This document shows positions 15,522 to 22,477 of a DNA stretch of 23,788 bases, piece after piece. Source of the DNA: CAZIQY01 sp964541605. GTDB lineage: Bacteria > Desulfobacterota > Syntrophia > Syntrophales > UBA2185. The stretch's first letter is position 1, and the number at the start of each line of letters is the position of its first letter. Both the position numbers and the translations under genes were made by a program. The stretch lies in assembly GCA_964541605.1 (NCBI GenBank), contig CAZIQY010000042.1, positions 1 through 23,788 on the forward strand, read 5' to 3'. The notes below the pieces were generated by a model. It ran no database searches, was not told the origin of the DNA, and saw nothing but the letters and a program-made list of their open reading frames with translations.

Positions 15522-15668
15522 TCGGTGGATGGTTTCCTTTCCCTCCTTTGCCATCCACCGACCCCCTTTCCAGAGGTTCTGAGAGAGGGGTCAGCATTTA
15601 TGATCCCTTTCAGTTTTCATAGCGGGTGGATGGTTCCTTTTCCCTCCTTTTACCATCCACCTTTTTTT
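15522..15668 (+). ncRNA. candidate small RNA with two tandem anti-SD-loop hairpins
   Basis: Two nearly identical hairpins. A: TCGGTGGATGG (15522-15532) pairs with CCATCCACCGA (15551-15561), loop 18 nt. B: GGTGGATGGT (15625-15634) pairs with ACCATCCACC (15652-15661), loop 17 nt, then seven T. Both loops contain TTCCCTCCTTT or a one-base variant, which matches the CCUCCUU anti-Shine-Dalgarno of 16S rRNA and would pair with AAAGGAGG ribosome sites. Between them GACCCC (15560-15565) can pair with GGGGTC (15587-15592). I see no separate promoter, so it is probably the 3' part of the sigma54 transcript, either processed or left as a 3' UTR. Known sRNAs with C-rich loops (RsaE, CcsR and alike) repress translation by pairing with Shine-Dalgarno sites; the same action here is inference. 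Confidence 0.5.
15625..15668 (+). terminator. intrinsic terminator (hairpin B)
   Basis: 10-bp stem followed directly by TTTTTTT (15662-15668). It ends the transcript from the sigma54 promoter, and its orientation shows that transcription across the hairpins is on the plus strand. Convergent ychF stops at 15702. Confidence 0.8.
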
Positions 15669-15701
15669 CTAAAAAAACCATGCCAAGTCGTCATTAAAAC
15701 A

Positions 15702-16799
15702 TCAGATGTTAAATCTGAAGTAAGCAATATCCCCGTCAGAAAGAATATAGTCCCTTCCCTCTGAACGGACGAGGCCCTGTTCTTTTGCTTTCACCAGGCT
15801 GCCTGTCTTGATAAATTCATTAAAGTGAATAATTTCCGCTCTGATGAATCCTCTTTCCATATCACTATGAATTTTACCGGCGGCGGCAGGCGTTCGTGTT
15901 CCGCGAGGGATTGTCCATGCACGAAGTTCAGGCCCGACAGTGGTATAAAAAGTGATCAATCCCAGGAGGTCGTAACCTGTTCTGATAAGCTTCTGCAGGC
16001 CCGATTCTTCAAGACCAAGATCATGGAGGAATTCCTTTTGTTCTTCTTTGGGTAACTCGGTGATTTCAGCTTCCAGGTCACCGCAGATGACGATTACTTT
16101 TGAACCTTCTTTCTCGGCGATGGCCTTCACAATTTGTATTAAGTCGTGTTCCTCTTCTCTCAGAATGGCTTCACTCACGTTAAGAACGTACAAAACTTTT
16201 TTTGAAGTCAAGAGATGCAGGTCTCTAATGATCTCTTTTTCTTCGTCGTTCATCGTAACATTTCGTATCGAGATTCCCTTTCCCAGAGTGTCATGAATAC
16301 GCTTACAGAGATCAATCTCTTTTCGTGCGAGTTTGTCTCCTGATTTTGCCAGTCTATCAACTCTGACGATTTTATTTTCCAGGGTCTCCATATCGGCAAG
16401 GATAAGCTCGGTGGCGACAGTTTCGATGTCGCGTGCGGGGTCGATAGTGCCGTTGACATGAACGACAGAGGGATCATCAAAGCAGCGCACAATGTGAACA
16501 ACGGCATCCACTTCCCGGATATGTCCCAAAAACTTGTTTCCCAGGCCTTCTCCACGGCTTGCACCTTTTACGAGACCGGCTATATCGAGAAATTCCATGC
16601 TGGTGAAGGTGACTTTGGGGGGTTTTAGAATTGCTGCGATTTTTTCAAGTCTTTGGTCCGGAACGGTTACAATGCCCACGTTCGGATCGATAGTGCAGAA
16701 AGGATAATTGGCCACTTCGGCGCCGGCTGCGGTCAGGGCATTAAAGATGGTGGATTTCCCGACATTTGGAAGGCCTATGATACCGCACTTGAAGCCCAA
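15702..16799 (-). CDS. ychF: YchF/Obg-type ATPase
   Basis: 365-aa ribosome-associated P-loop NTPase (OLA1/YchF family). N-terminus MGFKCGIIGLPNVGKS with Walker A GLPNVGKS (9-16), DIAGLVKGASRGEGLGNKFL (switch II region), and NVSE in place of NKxD, the feature that makes this family prefer ATP over GTP. A helical insert (about 135-200) and a C-terminal TGS domain (about 280-363) ending DIAYFRFNI follow, as in full-length homologues. The start codon is TTG at 16799, chosen because it gives the conserved family N-terminus and has AAGGA 6 nt upstream. It follows the 162-aa gene by 18 nt on the same strand, so it is the last gene of the amidase operon. Confidence 0.96.
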   Translation of the reverse strand: MGFKCGIIGLPNVGKSTIFNALTAAGAEVANYPFCTIDPNVGIVTVPDQRLEKIAAILKPPKVTFTSMEFLDIAGLVKGASRGEGLGNKFLGHIREVDAVVHIVRCFDDPSVVHVNGTIDPARDIETVATELILADMETLENKIVRVDRLAKSGDKLARKEIDLCKRIHDTLGKGISIRNVTMNDEEKEIIRDLHLLTSKKVLYVLNVSEAILREEEHDLIQIVKAIAEKEGSKVIVICGDLEAEITELPKEEQKEFLHDLGLEESGLQKLIRTGYDLLGLITFYTTVGPELRAWTIPRGTRTPAAAGKIHSDMERGFIRAEIIHFNEFIKTGSLVKAKEQGLVRSEGRDYILSDGDIAYFRFNI

Positions 16800-16817
16800 A
16801 GTATTTTCCTTCGTCCA

Positions 16818-17306
16818 TCAAAATTCTATTCCCAGATTTACCTGGGGTTCAAAAATCCTGCCAAGGGACTCGAAGGTGTCCCGATATTGGGAATTAAAAA
16901 ACATTGAAGAGAACGATTTGATTTTATTGATTTTATCGTCGCCATTACTCGATGGCTGTCGTATGTCTATATCCTTTCGGTCAATGATAACATGAGACAG
17001 GTACAACCTTATTCTTCGATATTTGTATAAATTCAGATTCCTTTCACTTCTTACATCCGACCCAGTCGTTTCCTCTTTTGCGAGATCACGAATTGAATGC
17101 AATTCATCAGGGGAAATCAGACCATTGCGTTCCTGAATATCGGAGGGAACACGCAATCCAAGATCGATCCTTGTCTGAAACGGCTCCCAATCGAAGGCTA
17201 TCCAGGCCATTTGCCCTTCCGCAATACCCGCATTCAGCAAAACCGCCACACCTAAAATGAACATCGTTTTCAATCTATCAAGTCGCTTCACGACATGACC
17301 TATCAT
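16818..17306 (-). CDS. exported hypothetical protein, 162 aa
   Basis: A hydrophobic segment near the N-terminus (FILGVAVLLNAGIA, about 16-29) reads as a signal peptide with cleavage near residue 30. The mature part begins AWIAFDWEPFQTRIDLGLRV and ends PQVNLGIEF; a C-terminal Phe after alternating hydrophobics is typical of outer-membrane beta-barrel strands, so it may reach the outer membrane, although it is small. No Cys lipobox and no known domain recognised. AAGGA lies 6 nt before the ATG. It sits between the amidase (10-nt gap) and ychF (18-nt gap), so it is co-transcribed with both; a role in envelope function with the amidase is inference. Confidence 0.75.
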   Translation of the reverse strand: MIGHVVKRLDRLKTMFILGVAVLLNAGIAEGQMAWIAFDWEPFQTRIDLGLRVPSDIQERNGLISPDELHSIRDLAKEETTGSDVRSERNLNLYKYRRIRLYLSHVIIDRKDIDIRQPSSNGDDKINKIKSFSSMFFNSQYRDTFESLGRIFEPQVNLGIEF

Positions 17307-17316
17307 TTTCCATCCT

Positions 17317-19152
17317 TCATGATGAATTCCTGGGCAGTTTTAATTTCTGGTCGAAATACAACACATCTGATCGTTTCATCCGGTTAAGCCTTCTCAATTC
17401 ACTGATACTCGTATTATGTTTCCTGGCTATCTTATCAAGCGTATCTCCCTTTTTTACTCTGTATGTGAGAGTCCCGGATAAAGCGGCCTTCTGATGCTTT
17501 TGTTTTCCTTCTTTCTCAATTTCCGTAACTTTCAACTTTTTGCCGGCATAGAGAGGATCTTTAAGTTTCATACGGTTCAGCTTCAATAACGCACTGACCG
17601 TCGTATTGTGTTTTTTTGCAACTTTATCCAGCGTGTCGCCCTTCTTAACTTTATAAACAGACACCGATTGCGCTGACTCCGGGATGGTTTCTTCTTCTAA
17701 GACCGCTTTTTTCAATTTGTTTTTCTTCGATACGACGACAGCCTCTTTTTCTTCTGCTGTTATTTTCAGTGTCCGACCGGCATACAGGGGATCTCTCAGT
17801 TTCATGGTGTTGAGCTTTAACAGAGCGCCAACCGTTGTCCCCTGTCTTTTTGCGATTTTTTCCAGGGTATCACCTTTCGTAACCTTGTACGAGGTTATTT
17901 GGAGTTTGGATGTTGCTTCCGGCTTCTCTGTAACATCAGTAGTCTTTTTCGTCTCTTCCTTGAGCTCTTCTTCTTTTTTGTCTTCTTTCTTCGTGACAAC
18001 AAGGTCCGGTGCTGACGACGGATGAGCAGACAAAAATTCGGTTACAGCGGCGGCAATGGCTTTAGCAATCTCCATCTGATATTTGCCGGTTCGCAACAGA
18101 CGTTCTTCCCTGGGATTCGAAATGTAGGCTGTTTCCACCAGGACAGACGGGATTTCAGGAAGCTTCAGTACCCGGAAGGGAGCCTCCTGTACCTGGCTGA
18201 ATTTCACATGGCCCACCCTGTCCAGCTTTTTCAGCACATTGCTTCCAAAAACCTTGGATGTGTTGATCGTATTGGTTTGAAACATGTTCAATACAATGGG
18301 GTCGGACTCATCATTGCTTTCTCCATTCGGAGAACCACCAACGATATCGGCCAGATTTTCCTGCCTTGCCAGCAGCTTTGCGGCTTCACTGCTCGCCCCC
18401 CTGACAGACAGACAATATACCGAACTTCCTCTGGCATCCCTTCTTTTAAATGCGTCGGCATGAATGCTGATGAACAGGTCTGCTCCGTACTCTCTCGCAA
18501 TTTTTAATCTTTTCTTAAAGGGGACATAATAATCTCCATCCCTGGTCAGGAATGCGCGATACCCTTCTTTCTTGTTTAGAATACTTTTCAGTTTTCTGCC
18601 GATCTCAAGAACGACTTTCTTTTCCTGTGTACGGTATCGCCCGACTGCTCCCGGATCTTCCCCCCCATGACCGGGATCAATCACGACAATTTTGTTTTTC
18701 CTTGAAACCTTGACCTGTTCTCTTTCCTGACTTTTCTGCTTCTCCACTTCGGGAAACTCGATATCAATGACAATCCGATCCGGCTTGTCCTCAATTCTTT
18801 TTAATTTAAATACTTTCGCTTCCACTCGCTCCGCGACAAGCAGCTCGACTATGAGGTCTGCTTCGGGCAGAGCCGCTGCCGACACTTTTGCAATCCCCGG
18901 TTTGTGCAGGATGATTTCATGCGGTAGGGCTCTAAAATATTTGGTGTCCTTGAAATAGATCAGGACTTTTCTCTCCACCTTTTCAACGGTGTAGGGGATA
19001 TCGTCACTCGTATCGATAACGACTCTCGTGTGGTCAGGCGCTGCCCAGTGCCTGACATTCAAAATCTTATTTTGCGCCAGAGCATGAGGCGGCAAAAAAA
19101 ATATTAAAAGAAAAGCCGCCAGGGCTGCAATTTTAATAATCCGGTTCATCAT
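17317..19152 (-). CDS. N-acetylmuramoyl-L-alanine amidase with AMIN and three LysM domains
   Basis: 611-aa periplasmic zinc amidase that cuts the bond between MurNAc and the stem peptide, AmiA/B/C type. Order: signal peptide (1-27, ending ALAQ), AMIN domain (about 30-135), Amidase_3 domain (about 150-370) and three LysM repeats (about 422-466, 498-542, 563-606). Zinc and catalytic residues lie in VVIDPGHGGEDPG, in the Glu of the EKKVVLEIG helix, in FISIHADAF and in SVLVETAYISNP. The three LysM repeats are very alike (KGDTLDKIA ... LKLN.MK ... DPLYAG), which points to internal duplication. E. coli amidases lack C-terminal LysM, so this protein carries its own peptidoglycan anchor. The start is a double ATG (19152/19149) with a weak ribosome site. 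First gene of an operon with the 162-aa protein and ychF. Confidence 0.94.
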   Translation of the reverse strand: MMNRIIKIAALAAFLLIFFLPPHALAQNKILNVRHWAAPDHTRVVIDTSDDIPYTVEKVERKVLIYFKDTKYFRALPHEIILHKPGIAKVSAAALPEADLIVELLVAERVEAKVFKLKRIEDKPDRIVIDIEFPEVEKQKSQEREQVKVSRKNKIVVIDPGHGGEDPGAVGRYRTQEKKVVLEIGRKLKSILNKKEGYRAFLTRDGDYYVPFKKRLKIAREYGADLFISIHADAFKRRDARGSSVYCLSVRGASSEAAKLLARQENLADIVGGSPNGESNDESDPIVLNMFQTNTINTSKVFGSNVLKKLDRVGHVKFSQVQEAPFRVLKLPEIPSVLVETAYISNPREERLLRTGKYQMEIAKAIAAAVTEFLSAHPSSAPDLVVTKKEDKKEEELKEETKKTTDVTEKPEATSKLQITSYKVTKGDTLEKIAKRQGTTVGALLKLNTMKLRDPLYAGRTLKITAEEKEAVVVSKKNKLKKAVLEEETIPESAQSVSVYKVKKGDTLDKVAKKHNTTVSALLKLNRMKLKDPLYAGKKLKVTEIEKEGKQKHQKAALSGTLTYRVKKGDTLDKIARKHNTSISELRRLNRMKRSDVLYFDQKLKLPRNSS

Positions 19153-19178
19153 AGGTTAAGTCTTTATAAATTTTCTCG

Positions 19179-19207
19179 AATCTATCAGATTTATCTGAGG
19201 AATTCAA
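19179..19207 (-). promoter_or_regulatory. sigma70-like promoter with palindromic spacer for the amidase operon
   Basis: Minus strand TTGAAT (19207-19202), 17-bp spacer, TAGATT (19184-19179), 4/6 in each box. The spacer contains the perfect inverted repeat TCAGAT-TT-ATCTGA (19185-19198), an obvious place for a repressor to block polymerase. Start of transcription near 19172, about 20 nt before the ATG. Confidence 0.45.
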
Positions 19208-19226
19208 CCATGATATGGAAAATGTA

Positions 19227-19255
19227 TTGACAATCGGCTATCTTAATGACATTTT
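19227..19255 (+). promoter_or_regulatory. possible metF promoter
   Basis: Perfect -35 TTGACA (19227-19232) and a 17-bp spacer, but a poor -10 CATTTT (19250-19255). Start would be near 19262, downstream of the ATG at 19215, which fits the shorter metF start at 19284. The weak -10 suggests that an activator is needed or that the promoter is wrong. Confidence 0.35.
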
Positions 19256-19283
19256 CACCATGAAAGAATTCAGGAAACCGCGC

Positions 19284-20153
19284 ATGAAAATCAGGAATAT
19301 CCTCACCGAGAAAAGATTTACCCTGTCATTTGAAGTGTTTCCGCCCGTCCGGGAAGGCAACCTCGAAAGCCTGTTTTCCACGATTCAGGAACTCAGGGAA
19401 CTGAAACCCGAATTCATGTCCGTCACCTACGGTGCAGGCGGAAGGACAAGGAACACGTCCATTGAGATCGCATCAAAGGTTAAGAACGAATTTGGCATGG
19501 ATGTCCTCGCTCATCTGACCTGTGTGCAGGCAACAAAAGACGATATGGCAATGATCCTGGATGAATTCAAAAAAGAGCATATCGAAAATATCCTTGCCCT
19601 CAGGGGCGATCCGCCGGAGGGCGAAACGAAATTCGTTAAAATCAAAGGTGGATTCGGCTATGCAAGCGATCTCGTCGAATATATCAGTGCAAATGGTGAC
19701 TTCTCCATCGGTGTTGCCGGGTACCCGGAAGGTCATCCCGAAGCGCCGAGTCTGGAAGCAGACCTGCGTAATCTCAGGAGGAAAATCGATGCAGGCGCCG
19801 ATTTTGTTATCACACAACTGTTTTTCAACAACGATTCTTTTTACAGTTTCCGTGATCGGGCGCTGGAAACGAAAATCCGTGTACCGATTATTCCCGGAAT
19901 TTTTCCCATCCTGAATTACAAGCAGATCAAGAGGATCGTCGCACTTTCAGGCGTTAAAATCCCCTCGAAACTGGAAAACAAGCTTGAAAAAAGCAAAGAC
20001 AAACCAGAGGATATAGAGAAATACGGAATCGAATATGCCACTCTCCAGGCCATGGACCTGATCAGAAACGGGATACGGGGCCTTCACCTGTACTGCATGA
20101 ACAGAAGCCGGCCGGTAAAACAGATCCTGAAAGACTTGACCCTGCCGCGCTAA
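19284..20153 (+). CDS. metF: 5,10-methylenetetrahydrofolate reductase
   Basis: 289-aa FAD-dependent TIM-barrel enzyme that reduces methylene-THF to methyl-THF, the methyl donor for methionine, or runs in the methyl branch of the Wood-Ljungdahl pathway in anaerobes. Family marks: FTLSFEVFPP with the catalytic-type Glu, FMSVTYGAGG, AHLTCVQAT, NILALRGDPP, GYPEGHPEA, DFVITQLFF and IIPGIFPI. Start: ATG 19284 has AGGA 8 nt upstream and gives the normal MetF length; an in-frame ATG at 19215 would add 23 unrelated residues, has no ribosome site and lies upstream of the possible promoter. No terminator is visible before the tRNA promoter. No other methionine or folate gene is adjacent. Confidence 0.95.
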   Translation: MKIRNILTEKRFTLSFEVFPPVREGNLESLFSTIQELRELKPEFMSVTYGAGGRTRNTSIEIASKVKNEFGMDVLAHLTCVQATKDDMAMILDEFKKEHIENILALRGDPPEGETKFVKIKGGFGYASDLVEYISANGDFSIGVAGYPEGHPEAPSLEADLRNLRRKIDAGADFVITQLFFNNDSFYSFRDRALETKIRVPIIPGIFPILNYKQIKRIVALSGVKIPSKLENKLEKSKDKPEDIEKYGIEYATLQAMDLIRNGIRGLHLYCMNRSRPVKQILKDLTLPR

Positions 20154-20188
20154 GGATGGATAACTGAAAAGAATTTTCCAAAAAAATA

Positions 20189-20217
20189 TTGTCAATTTAT
20201 ATCAGACCGTATATAAA
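20189..20217 (+). promoter_or_regulatory. tRNA-Arg promoter
   Basis: TTGTCA (20189-20194), 17-bp spacer and TATAAA (20212-20217), 5/6 in each box. Start near 20224, about 28 nt before the mature tRNA 5' end. Confidence 0.75.
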
Positions 20218-20251
20218 CCACCCTTCCCTGTGAATTTTTTCATCAACAAGC

Positions 20252-20328
20252 GGGCGATTAGCTCAGGTGGATAGAGCGTTGGTCTCCGGAACCAAAGGCC
20301 CCGCGTTCGAGTCGCGGATCGCCCACCA
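20252..20328 (+). tRNA. tRNA-Arg (anticodon CCG)
   Basis: 77-nt cloverleaf: acceptor GGGCGAT / ATCGCCC, D arm GCTC-AGGTGGATA-GAGC, anticodon stem TTGGT / ACCAA with loop CTCCGGA (anticodon CCG, reads CGG), variable loop AGGCC, T arm CCGCG-TTCGAGT-CGCGG. The 3' CCA is encoded (20326-20328). Phage-type genes start just after it, so its 3' half is the likely integration site. Confidence 0.97.
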
Positions 20329-20383
20329 AGTAAATACAAGATGTTAGATGATACTTAAAACTTGATTTATTCTCCTTAAAAAG

Positions 20384-20407
20384 ACATTTCCAACTACATT
20401 TCCAACC
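20384..20407. repeat. 12-bp tandem direct repeat
   Basis: ACATTTCCAACT followed immediately by ACATTTCCAACC, 11 of 12 identical, 56 nt beyond the tRNA 3' end. Short direct repeats next to an attachment site may be arm-type integrase binding sites (inference). Confidence 0.6.
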
Positions 20408-20414
20408 TGCATGA

Positions 20415-20447
20415 AGCAAAAAAGGCGGATGCTTTACACCCGCCTTT
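20415..20447 (-). terminator. intrinsic terminator of the phage gene cluster
   Basis: Stem AAAGGCGG (20421-20428) / CCGCCTTT (20440-20447), 11-nt loop. Read on the minus strand it ends in TTTTTT. It lies just after the stop at 20453 and closes the capsid-portal-HTH transcript, also shielding the tRNA. Confidence 0.8.
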
Positions 20448-20452
20448 GATTT

Positions 20453-21298
20453 TTAGACAGCCATTCGATTTTTTATTTCCGAGACAGAAAGGCCATCGTA
20501 AACAGATTTTTTCGGCTTCTTCCCCGTCGCTTTGTAGTATCGGGACTCAATCCCCCTCCTACTTACAGGACGGCCAACATATTCAGCATATCTCTTTGCT
20601 ATCCGTATAAAAGCCTGTCTATGAGACAATCCTTGATCCATATATGCGTCAACCATTCTGATAACATCGGCCCGGGTAAGCTTGTCTTTCATAGGTGGAT
20701 CGTCAATCGGGTTTTCATCTTTGATTTTCTGCCCGGGAAAAAGTGCCCCGTATCGCTCTGACATATGCTTGACTTTCTGGCATACCCTGCTATGATCCCG
20801 GTTAAACATTCGCGCAACTTCGGCCCCGCTGAATCCGAAGACCGAAACAAGAAGAAAGTATTTTTGATCTTCTGTGAACCTATCCGACTTCACGGCTTTT
20901 ATTCCCTCCTTTCTTGCGTCCAGCACTTTAAGAGTTTTCTCCAGATATGCCACTGCGTTTCGATACATGCAGACAATTGTATTTTCTTTGACGCCATATC
21001 GTTCGGCAAGTTCCTTGCAGGGTGTTTTATTGAAGAATCTTTCAATGAACACCGCTGTCTGCGTCAACGTGCAATCGCCACTACTCCACGGAATAACTTC
21101 AGTCTCTGATATTTCGTCAAGTTGCTTATCCGTAAGCTCTGAAAAGTGTCGCTCCTTTGTGCTTCCCGGAAAGACCATGATTGCATCTGAAAAATGTTTT
21201 TCCATAACGTGATTATCTTTCCACAAAATATCATTTACAGGCTTGCATGTTTTTTTACATATCTTGCGGGCCTCACATTCATTACAAAGTTTTTCCAT
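20453..21298 (-). CDS. phage-associated Cys-rich, HTH-containing protein
   Basis: 281 aa. The N-terminus has C5, C8, C14 and C18 (LCNECEARKICKKTCKP), a possible zinc or Fe-S site. Around 93-120 CKELAERYGVKENTIVCMY looks like a sigma-70 region 4-type HTH. A second HTH-like segment (SGAEVARMFNRDHSRVCQKV, about 157-176) and a basic tail with SHRQAFIRIAKRY and SRRGIESRYY follow. Two or three DNA-binding modules and the phage setting suggest a transcription regulator or terminase small subunit-like protein; I cannot place it in a family. Start: GAGGTGA 5 nt upstream of the ATG. It follows the portal gene by 10 nt. Confidence 0.7.
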   Translation of the reverse strand: MEKLCNECEARKICKKTCKPVNDILWKDNHVMEKHFSDAIMVFPGSTKERHFSELTDKQLDEISETEVIPWSSGDCTLTQTAVFIERFFNKTPCKELAERYGVKENTIVCMYRNAVAYLEKTLKVLDARKEGIKAVKSDRFTEDQKYFLLVSVFGFSGAEVARMFNRDHSRVCQKVKHMSERYGALFPGQKIKDENPIDDPPMKDKLTRADVIRMVDAYMDQGLSHRQAFIRIAKRYAEYVGRPVSRRGIESRYYKATGKKPKKSVYDGLSVSEIKNRMAV

Positions 21299-21308
21299 GT
21301 CTTCACCT

Positions 21309-22418
21309 CTATTCTGGCTTAGAGTTCATGTTTTCAAGTTGACGTACCTCTGGTATGGTCAAAAATCCCGCTTCTGTGGCTATTTTATAGGCTTCAAAGC
21401 GTGTTTTCGTATCAGCACGAAGGAAACCTTGTGTTAAATGTTCTACGAAGTATTTTTGCTTCTCTGACTCGGTTAGAAGGTTTTTTGTAATAGCCTGTTC
21501 AATGCGTGTAAGCCATGGTTGAAGGGTATGAGTAAGGAAACTGCGGTTCTGTTCAGTGACATTTGAATATGTGCTGCGTTCATAGTCCATAATCAAATTT
21601 AAGGGCACCCTGAATACTCTTGCAATTTCAACAACTGAAAATTTCTGTGATTCGATAAGCTGCGAATCTTGCGGAGAGACACCGATTGATTGCCACTGTA
21701 AGCCGTTATCCATGATAGCAACTCTGTGATGTTTGCCTTTGCCTGTATGTCCTTCTGTCCATGCAGCCCTTAAATCCGCTTGACTCTTTCCGCTTAAAGT
21801 GGCCGATGTCGTCAGAATCCCGCCCGGTGAAGCATCATTGCGGAAGTAGCTTGATGAATATTCTTGAACGGCTTTGGAATAGCCAAAAGAATCACGAAGT
21901 AATGTCAATGGTGAATAGCCGATGATACCGTCACCTGAAAGGCCCCGGATATGCAAAATGTCTTGCATGGGGTATGTCTTTTCCGTTCCATCATTCTGAT
22001 GCTTATAGATCAATTCCCGGCCTGACACCTCGACTGTCACTTTATCAGGATGTAACGGCCATAAAGCCGTTATTTCGCCTTGATCTCTTTCAATGAAACA
22101 GTAGGCATTCCCTCGAAGGCATAAATGCCCTACAAGCAATTCTCGAAGCTCAAAGGATGTCATCAATGGATTAGGTGAATCATGCAGAAGTCCATATAGA
22201 GAAAAATCCCTTGCCCGTTCCTTATCGCCATTTGCAAATCTTTCATAGGTGATTAAAGGTAATGCTGCGATTGCTTCCGTCAAGACTCGAATACAGGCAT
22301 AGACAGCAGGGATCCCCAGCGCCACGGCTTCATTGATATGTATACCGGAAGAGGTTTCCCGGCCCTCGAATGCGTCAAGGTTCGCCCATGATCTCTTGAA
22401 AAAATTAAAGAATCTCAT
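21309..22418 (-). CDS. phage portal protein, HK97 family
   Basis: 369 aa, the dodecameric ring subunit through which DNA enters the capsid. Family marks: VYACIRVLTEAIAALPL (about 39-55), LRGNAYCFIERD, RGLSGDGIIGYSPL, SSSYFRNDASPGGIL and RVFRVPLNLIMDYERSTYSN followed by LQPWLTRIEQAI near the C-terminus. The length is near the lower end of full-size HK97 portals, and the typical C-terminal tail is present, so it looks intact. AGAGGA lies upstream of the ATG. On this strand it comes after the capsid gene (59-nt gap), the reverse of the usual portal-protease-capsid order. Confidence 0.93.
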   Translation of the reverse strand: MRFFNFFKRSWANLDAFEGRETSSGIHINEAVALGIPAVYACIRVLTEAIAALPLITYERFANGDKERARDFSLYGLLHDSPNPLMTSFELRELLVGHLCLRGNAYCFIERDQGEITALWPLHPDKVTVEVSGRELIYKHQNDGTEKTYPMQDILHIRGLSGDGIIGYSPLTLLRDSFGYSKAVQEYSSSYFRNDASPGGILTTSATLSGKSQADLRAAWTEGHTGKGKHHRVAIMDNGLQWQSIGVSPQDSQLIESQKFSVVEIARVFRVPLNLIMDYERSTYSNVTEQNRSFLTHTLQPWLTRIEQAITKNLLTESEKQKYFVEHLTQGFLRADTKTRFEAYKIATEAGFLTIPEVRQLENMNSKPE

Positions 22419-22477
22419 TTTTATATCCTCTTGAGTAAGGGACGGCCTCTATAAAGACCGCCCCCGTTAAGATTAAA

